IMG/VR virus record: IMGVR_UViG_3300007514_000038
Coordinates: 1 to 35,425 of that record
DNA: 35,425 nt
Reading direction: 5' to 3' (one strand)
Source of the DNA: a virus
The position numbers and the translations under genes are program-made. The notes under the pieces were generated by a model. The model saw only the letters and a list, made by a program, of their open reading frames with translations, searched no databases and had not been told where the DNA came from. Below are positions 32,001-35,425 of the stretch, one piece after another. The stretch's first letter is position 1. Each line of letters begins with the position of its first letter.

Positions 32001-33028
32001 TGCAAGGTGCATTCAGGGTAGGAACCAGCATTGCTAAAAATCCCAAAACAAGAGCCCTGGCTGCAGGTGTTGCTGCGAATGGTGCTTACCAGGCATGGTT
32101 AGCTAGGAGTATGTGTAGAGAAACCTGGGAAAAAATCCCAGAGTGGGAGAAAGATAACAATCACCTATTTATAGGACCAGACTGTGAAGTCTATTATAAA
32201 ATGAGAGTGCCTTTTGGATACAATGTATTTCACGTAATGGGATCTGTTGCAATGGATGCAGCCCTTGATCACCAACAGGATGGAATCCCTTTAAGTAAAA
32301 TAGATTACGGAAAGAAAATTGGAAGAGTTCTTGGTTCAATAGGTGATGCAGTAAATCCATTTGGTGCTGGAGTAGGAGGATATCAATATATCCCCACAGC
32401 AGGTAGGCCCTTTTTAGAATTAAAAAATAACGTAAAGTGGAATGGTGCTCCAATTAAACCAGAAACTTTTTTCGATGAAATACCTGAAAGCAGAAAATAT
32501 TATGAAGGGGTAAGCCCATCAGCTAAAGCAATTACAGATTGGTTAAGTAAAGTTTCTGGTGGAAAAGAATTACCATATGAAGGTTTTTATGATCCTGGTT
32601 TAGTTGAATTATCACCAGAAGATTTAGAATATATCATGGACTTTATTGGGGGAGGTACAGGAAAATTTATCAAGCAGCTTATTGATACAGGAAAGATCAT
32701 AGTTAAAGAAGGAACAATTAAAGAAAGTAGAAGAGTTCCATTCTTGAGATTGTTTAAAGCTGAGGTCCCACTAAGAGCAGAAAAGTCCTGGGTATATAAA
32801 CATTTAAAACAATCTAGAATAAAAAAATACCCTGGTCCTGTTTTACTTAGATACCAGGCATATGTTGGGATCCTATTGCAGAGTGGACAGATTGATGAAA
32901 AAGAGGCCAGTAGAATCACAACTATTATGACTAAGAACCAACAAAAATTAAATGGTGTATACGTTGAACCTCTAAGAAAAAGAAGAAGAAGGAGAACAAG
33001 AAAAACAACAAGGAAAAAGACAAGGTAA
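26045..33028 (+). CDS. Giant polyvalent ejection protein with GNAT-like, ADP-ribosyltransferase-like and LPD38-like domains
   Basis: The 2327-residue protein has separable modules. Residues about 175-325 contain apolar helices (ELAATWGLYGFGS, KVVGGIAGGTVQ). At 582-586 EEWYH resembles an HExxH zinc-protease motif that has lost its first His. Residues about 700-820 look like a GNAT acetyltransferase (GIGTG at 760, WYEKNGF at 802). Residues about 836-1010 match the polyvalent-protein ADP-ribosyltransferase (YHGT at 866, YFSDD at 896, EPNQVK at 995). Residues 1020-1440 are a helical domain, and about 1800-2050 match LPD38 (NPHFFISNFQRD, FWNATMQGAFR). Such proteins are injected with DNA. The C-terminus is Arg-rich. 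Confidence 0.75.
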   Translation: MANGDQNQIRPWWESAKEQDSVQSLIDSYNAEIERQENQAEIERNYPDLVSAYPNARSTIKSMRDEGVHKLETIAGIAEQEENDKEQSAFDKVWNTDESIQRWKQALGNPNKQPSELDKYDYKTALKEGARPTFDPESAEWHWPSKYKADDHPNRFITVEGKKYDTKNERYVMDAWDVLKETPWQQYIPFLSGLKEASGIYEVYEAAQRLQNNEETKDDLLLLKEWTDEQRADKTFMAQVTEVLTQLPAFATELAATWGLYGFGSKAAIKGTSKLLKKLLKDGTEELLDKKMAKLGLKVVGGIAGGTVQTPVAGATRIRADYFRRTLPQFEISESEHGDLEGLITGPGDDVGPALAKAFGNQWVETVSEHSGGLFQHIGRSAFVKAFLKKNPTAKVSNVDNIVKRFGWNGVFNEMLEERVGDVGRAALGLEQFELPTMEQLAVELVAFSVPGAAISGTKRVVEGKTVKAEGTKVQEELDRAYEAGEIDRETYKLTSYLASQEEDIDEKTALNISNELKIATKEYIKKTKNMTLEEFYKDQGIEFEKDEEGDVILTGATQVEKDIGKNLISLWKGADSNTIVEEWYHAHWNRMTPEEKTAFTEYHDQSGDTRSVEEHFGKEGADFFFNNRMNEQAYTGLRDLYTKLKDAFMRMVGKAQNIDQSNIPEDIAAMYGQVGKAEGPAVEDASVQFQAKRIKLSSSKKANNERKFIEELGKDYKVYKNPLNPGEYVMDDVGAFSIGGIFDEEDVISLDAIRSFEKGIGTGTEILNRLKKVSDKLGIDIQGDATPFGEGGLNKQQLIDWYEKNGFLVDKDNIYYEAESEKPKTQFQAKKVQLDKDVKPKSKEFKSWFGDSKVVDEKGEPLVVYHGTVKEFDQFKVPEEYDPDTPTLTAPGSIYFSDDPIFVNSYTTPRFEEPGDAAQVYPVYLNIENPYNLLNLNTKEDREIATELDKEIYNKGVTPAVIRKMKAAGYDGTVSSHDDMYDNQEIVSIFQVFEPNQVKGQFNEKPTKEDPRIMFQAKKASDLQLSNIPIKKQESYNTLSQYLDERAQSVAKALGVDLTKDTDETKEIMSDVIAEELKTEIKNNKNALGWYSVKMDKAIDLLSKLYPDLKKDPVHNQVFKIALAIRSNGADVDANLDMAITSYQYWVENGVLPTSLKRGGKEMGAMRSAFNLYNTLVKEHGVDWVHNDLINGKWKVSDLNKSGIKKIDEHAGQVVMGSAVFGPKVGGGFLANLNGHYEYLTMDRWFMRTMGRIRGNQIENKDYSQQLKTFTSLLRKSKSAMKRFGISKEDLSDQNKMIEAVKKIQKEYAKGKFNPKTKKKTTFFPKTKLNLSSNATFNRLDTLRIQPTAAERPFFRAVMEDAVKKSGIKNLTMADAQAIIWFPEKRLYRKFGVGSKRAQKETDYEIEAKELVRRRSDDTGRRELVQRQSSTQPGKVSQKTKAAQKSKEVSSPQFQAKKATDVAKKKFGKSILSSYNKKNKSLELKDATVWQYLVHKIQDNTVRLRLLTEGLMTVENVKDEDDLYLMTTLMTGKAGDRINNFNDDIYINKKSLMQRVIDAGFTLDEFGKFMMAQHARQRNKYIHEKGGPRDGGSGMSNSDAAQVKKMYSAAKKKKIEAFAKEFREKVLQKDLKNRLDAGLISQKDYDLYSKRWEFYVPLKVDMGKKGIIGVISKIGGKGYDVRGKEYFGIRKGHKDKPTINPVFSGIVQHQEGIVRAEKNEVAKSMLRLVNKHKSSAWSVRGQRGTPRFNEYGEMVFFDYEQLKDNEMLAKVDGKSKIITIEDDLMANALKNIDKTQAIGLMRPIMNYLRLVITTMNPHFFISNFQRDIQTALINISGEQSAAMAAKIAANLPRSWKGIWTDVISKKDSEWAQLYKELKATGGKVGWFNIGDIEEQRKEIQTQLGRLSKGKANPRNVAKRIGDWANNLNEVVESGTRLAAYKAAIDSGMSKKRAAFLAKEITVNFNRTGALGPKINSLFLFWNATMQGAFRVGTSIAKNPKTRALAAGVAANGAYQAWLARSMCRETWEKIPEWEKDNNHLFIGPDCEVYYKMRVPFGYNVFHVMGSVAMDAALDHQQDGIPLSKIDYGKKIGRVLGSIGDAVNPFGAGVGGYQYIPTAGRPFLELKNNVKWNGAPIKPETFFDEIPESRKYYEGVSPSAKAITDWLSKVSGGKELPYEGFYDPGLVELSPEDLEYIMDFIGGGTGKFIKQLIDTGKIIVKEGTIKESRRVPFLRLFKAEVPLRAEKSWVYKHLKQSRIKKYPGPVLLRYQAYVGILLQSGQIDEKEASRITTIMTKNQQKLNGVYVEPLRKRRRRRTRKTTRKKTR

Positions 33029-33097
33029 GTTACCCTTTTCTTTGTTTTATACTAAAAAAATAATCATGAAATTAGACCAAATTTTAAAAGGAATCCT

Positions 33098-33436
33098 ATG
33101 GGTGCATTAACCGGTAAAGCCCCATCCACTACGTTTAAAGATCTTTTAACAGTGAATAGCAGTGTAGATGGGGAAGGAATTGAAACAACATTAAAGACAG
33201 TATATGATGGTGAGGGTGTTGCTAGTAGTGTTGAGCTCAGTTCTAATGATCTAAATATTTCAACTCATAACGGATCCTCCGTAGGATTAAAATTAGGTGG
33301 TACAGTCGTTTCTAGTACCGCTGCAGAATTAAACTTCCTGGATGGGAAAACTACTTCCAATTCAGGAAACATTGTAACTACCTCTGGAACCCAGACTCTC
33401 GATGAGAAGGTTTTGGATGGTGGTTCGTTTACGTAA
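33098..33436 (+). CDS. Small tail-fibre-type protein
   Basis: AAAGGAATCC precedes the ATG. The 112-residue product contains VVSSTAAELNFLDG, a motif found many times in phage fibres ((V/I)xxTAAELNxLDG), and a Gly-Thr-Ser-rich context (GNIVTTSGTQTLDEKVLDGG). It is probably a fibre shaft fragment or a small trimeric fibre unit. A 69-bp gap with an AT-rich stretch precedes it, so a separate promoter is possible but not shown. Confidence 0.65.
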   Translation: MGALTGKAPSTTFKDLLTVNSSVDGEGIETTLKTVYDGEGVASSVELSSNDLNISTHNGSSVGLKLGGTVVSSTAAELNFLDGKTTSNSGNIVTTSGTQTLDEKVLDGGSFT

Positions 33437-33450
33437 ACAGGAGATAAGTA

Positions 33451-34410
33451 ATGGCTAATACCATTCAAATTAAACGTCATAGTAGCAATACTGACAACAG
33501 TGCTCCAGGCTCACTGGCCAATGGTGAACTCGCTTTAAACCAATATGGTAAAAAGCTATACGTTGGCCGACATAATAACTCAGGTGTAGAGGTTTACCAT
33601 TTACCACTGGCAAGTGATATTGTCGCTGGTGATGGTATAACATCTTCAACAGCTAGTGGTAGCGACAATAACACAGTAACCCTTGCAGTTGATCAAACAG
33701 ACTCTGATATTTTTGCAACAACAAGTGACAAAGGTATAGCAAGTTTTAGTTCAGATAACTTCGATGTTACATCTGGTGTGGTTACCGTTAAAGATAACGG
33801 TATTATTATGGGGACTGAGACAACTGGAAACTATGTAGCAACCGTTGCAAGTTTAGGATCCGGAACCAATAATGGGACCATAACCGTAGCAGGTAGTGGA
33901 TCAGAAACAGCAGCAGTAACCTTAGCAATTGATTCAACATCAAATCCAACAGTGGCTGGGATGACAGCTGGGAATGTACAGGTTGGAGTAACAGCTGATG
34001 GAGAGATTGATACATCAAGTGGAAATCTTGTCATTGATTCTTCAGGTGGAACTGTAACGGTTGATGATAATCTAACAGTTTCTGGTAACCTTACAGTCAA
34101 TGGTAGCACAACAACAGTTAATTCAACAACCATAACAATTGATGATCCTATCTTTACCTTGGGTGGAGATTCTGCCCCAGGCTCAGACGATGATAAAGAT
34201 CGAGGAATATTGGGACAGTATTACGATAGTAGTGCTAAAAAAATGTTCTTTGGTATGGATGATAGTAATTCACATCGATTTACTTACATACCAGTGGCCA
34301 CTGAAAGCTCAGGAGTTATTTCTGGATCCGTTGGAGATTGTCAGTTTGGAACTGTATACGCTACAGCTATAAGTGGAGCTACAATTGACGGTGGAACTTT
34401 CTCAGACTAA
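33451..34410 (+). CDS. Tail-fibre protein
   Basis: GGAGATAAGT precedes the ATG. The 319-residue protein begins MANTIQIKRHSSNTDNSAPG, then LANGELALNQYGKKLYVGR, the standard opening of many marine-phage fibres in which a short virion-binding motif is followed by a GELA-N...KLY strand pair. The rest is repetitive Gly/Thr/Ser beta sequence (DDNLTVSGNLTVNGSTTTVN, TITIDDPIFTLGGDSAPGSD). It probably forms a trimeric beta-helical shaft at the tail. Confidence 0.75.
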   Translation: MANTIQIKRHSSNTDNSAPGSLANGELALNQYGKKLYVGRHNNSGVEVYHLPLASDIVAGDGITSSTASGSDNNTVTLAVDQTDSDIFATTSDKGIASFSSDNFDVTSGVVTVKDNGIIMGTETTGNYVATVASLGSGTNNGTITVAGSGSETAAVTLAIDSTSNPTVAGMTAGNVQVGVTADGEIDTSSGNLVIDSSGGTVTVDDNLTVSGNLTVNGSTTTVNSTTITIDDPIFTLGGDSAPGSDDDKDRGILGQYYDSSAKKMFFGMDDSNSHRFTYIPVATESSGVISGSVGDCQFGTVYATAISGATIDGGTFSD

Positions 34411-34423
34411 TTAGGAGTTAACT

Positions 34424-34657
34424 ATGGCCAATACAATTAAGCTGAAAAAAGATGGTTCAGCTGGTGGAGCACCAACCGTTAATAGTGACGGAGGTGAATC
34501 TAATAATGGCATTGTACCAGGAGAAGTAGCTATTAACTACCGTGATGGAAAACTTTACTATGCTAAATATAATGGCTCAACCTATTCGTCAGGCCATTTC
34601 CCAGATAATGATAATGTACAAGGGGATGCAGTGGCTTTGGCCATTGCGTTGGGCTAG
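34424..34657 (+). CDS. Small fibre-type protein sharing the MANT N-terminus
   Basis: AGGAG lies 8 nt upstream of the ATG. The 77-residue product starts MANTIKLKKDGSAGGAPTVN and contains VPGEVAINYRDGKLYYAKYN, the same GE(L/V)A-N...KLY signature as the fibre gene before it. It appears to be a fibre N-terminal module without a shaft. It may cap or join fibres. Confidence 0.65.
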   Translation: MANTIKLKKDGSAGGAPTVNSDGGESNNGIVPGEVAINYRDGKLYYAKYNGSTYSSGHFPDNDNVQGDAVALAIALG

Positions 34658-34660
34658 TGT

Positions 34661-35008
34661 ATGGCTAATACCTTTAAATTAAAAACCGATACTAATGTAA
34701 CTACCAGTTCTGGTATGTCATCAGTTTATACGGTCCCAAGTTCAACAACAGCTGTTGTTATAGGATGCACACTAGCAAATACTGGAGCAGCTGCAATAAC
34801 AGCAGATGTAAAGGTAACAACTAATGCATCATCTGGTGAAAACGGAGATGATGTATATATTATTAAAGGTGCCCCAATAGCAACTGGCGGTGCTCTGGAG
34901 GTAATGTCCGGAAACAAAATTGTGTTACAAACAGCAGATGTACTTAAAGTTAAATCAAGTGCATCTAGTAGTTTAGATGTAGCAGTTTCTGTAATGGAGA
35001 TTACCTAA
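34661..35008 (+). CDS. Small beta-rich virion protein sharing the MANT N-terminus
   Basis: ATG 34661 follows the previous stop by three bases. The 115-residue product begins MANTFKLKTDTNVTTSSGMS and continues as a compact beta sandwich (VIGCTLANTGAAAITADVKV, NKIVLQTADVLKVKSSASSS). This layout resembles small phage proteins that decorate tails or bases. The shared N-terminus with the two preceding genes suggests a common docking segment. Confidence 0.65.
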   Translation: MANTFKLKTDTNVTTSSGMSSVYTVPSSTTAVVIGCTLANTGAAAITADVKVTTNASSGENGDDVYIIKGAPIATGGALEVMSGNKIVLQTADVLKVKSSASSSLDVAVSVMEIT

Positions 35009-35425
35009 TGGCATATATAGGTAAGACCCCAGCTGATGTTTTAATAGATCCTCATGTAGAATCATCTTCAATAACAGATCTCACTATTGCTACAGCAGAT
35101 ATTGCAAACGATGCAATTACAAATGCAAAGATAGCTGATAGTCAAATAGATAGTGAGCATTACGTAGATGGGTCCATAGATAACGAACACCTGGCCGGAT
35201 CCATAGCAATGAATAAAACCACCCTAACTGCAGGGACTGGTATAACGCTTTCAACTAATACACTTAATGTAGATGCAAGTCAAACTCAAATCACCTCAGT
35301 AGGTAATCTTACAGGCTTGACGGTACAAGCATCTGACCCAAGCGTATCTTCATATTCGCATACAATTTTAAATGTAAAAGAGAATGACCATACTGCAATA
35401 CAAATTTCTACTCCAAATGATAAAA
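35008..35425 (+). CDS. Tail-fibre protein, 5' part only
   Basis: The start overlaps the previous stop (TAATG) and the frame is open to the right edge (139 complete codons). It begins MAYIGKTPADVLIDPHVESS, followed by the repeated DSEHYVDGSIDNEHLAGS motif and LTAGTGITLSTNTLNVDAS, all typical of phage fibre or receptor-binding proteins. The receptor-binding part lies outside the window. Confidence 0.8.
   Translation, partial: MAYIGKTPADVLIDPHVESSSITDLTIATADIANDAITNAKIADSQIDSEHYVDGSIDNEHLAGSIAMNKTTLTAGTGITLSTNTLNVDASQTQITSVGNLTGLTVQASDPSVSSYSHTILNVKENDHTAIQISTPNDK

Noticed and set aside
31750-34133. Minus-strand frames of 70-110 codons across the late region
   Set aside because: They lie opposite strong plus-strand genes, have no ribosome-binding sites and give compositions typical of antisense frames.

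Overview
The window is most of the genome of a small, AT-rich, tailed temperate bacteriophage. There is no chromosomal flank, rRNA gene or complete tRNA gene. The virion genes have the layout of a short-tailed (podovirus-type) phage: terminase, portal, scaffold, capsid, adaptors, nozzle, three ejection-type proteins and fibres, with no tape measure, tail tube or sheath. There is no phage DNA polymerase, primase, helicase or RNA polymerase, so replication must lean on the host. The fibre N-termini and the many tiny overlapping genes resemble marine podoviruses, but the host cannot be named from sequence alone. Both ends of the window cut through genes, so a piece joining the right end (fibres) to the left end (lysis genes) is missing.

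Layout. Positions 1-1721 (+) hold a lysis cassette of small membrane or coiled-coil proteins followed by a lytic-transglycosylase-like endolysin. Positions 1722-2387 are non-coding and rich in signals: 20-bp repeats, a tRNA T-arm/acceptor-like sequence (candidate attP), a sigma-70-like promoter and tandem short repeats. Positions 2388-7269 (+) form a dense early operon with start/stop overlaps: an excisionase-like HTH protein, a RecB/Cas4-like nuclease, an AT-hook-like protein, a replisome-organiser-like protein, an HNH/zinc protein, a MazG-like protein and several very small genes, including one pair that shares about 200 bp in two frames. A strong terminator at 7347-7370 separates this from a leftward lysogeny operon (9747 to 7397): a zinc protein, an unknown gene, a tRNA-like minihelix, the tyrosine integrase and a ribbon-helix-helix protein. 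A regulatory region (9748-9995) with a large dyad lies between that operon and the rightward late genes.

Late region, 9996-35425 (+): small-terminase-like protein, large terminase, portal, scaffold, major capsid protein, head protein, two head-tail adaptors, a nozzle protein, a run of beta-rich and repeat-bearing tail proteins, two ejection-type proteins, a 2327-residue polyvalent protein with acetyltransferase-like, ADP-ribosyltransferase-like and helical domains, then tail-fibre genes running off the end.

The points most worth following up are: (1) a composite element, a 20-bp repeat plus a 17-nt ACTGG/CCAGT dyad, present near the candidate attP and again, inverted, between the two terminase genes; (2) a tRNA-like minihelix just upstream of the integrase; (3) a repeated FQAK motif that separates every domain of the polyvalent protein; (4) an Ig-like domain split between two overlapping reading frames; and (5) the same roughly 60-residue beta domain inserted into two unrelated tail proteins.
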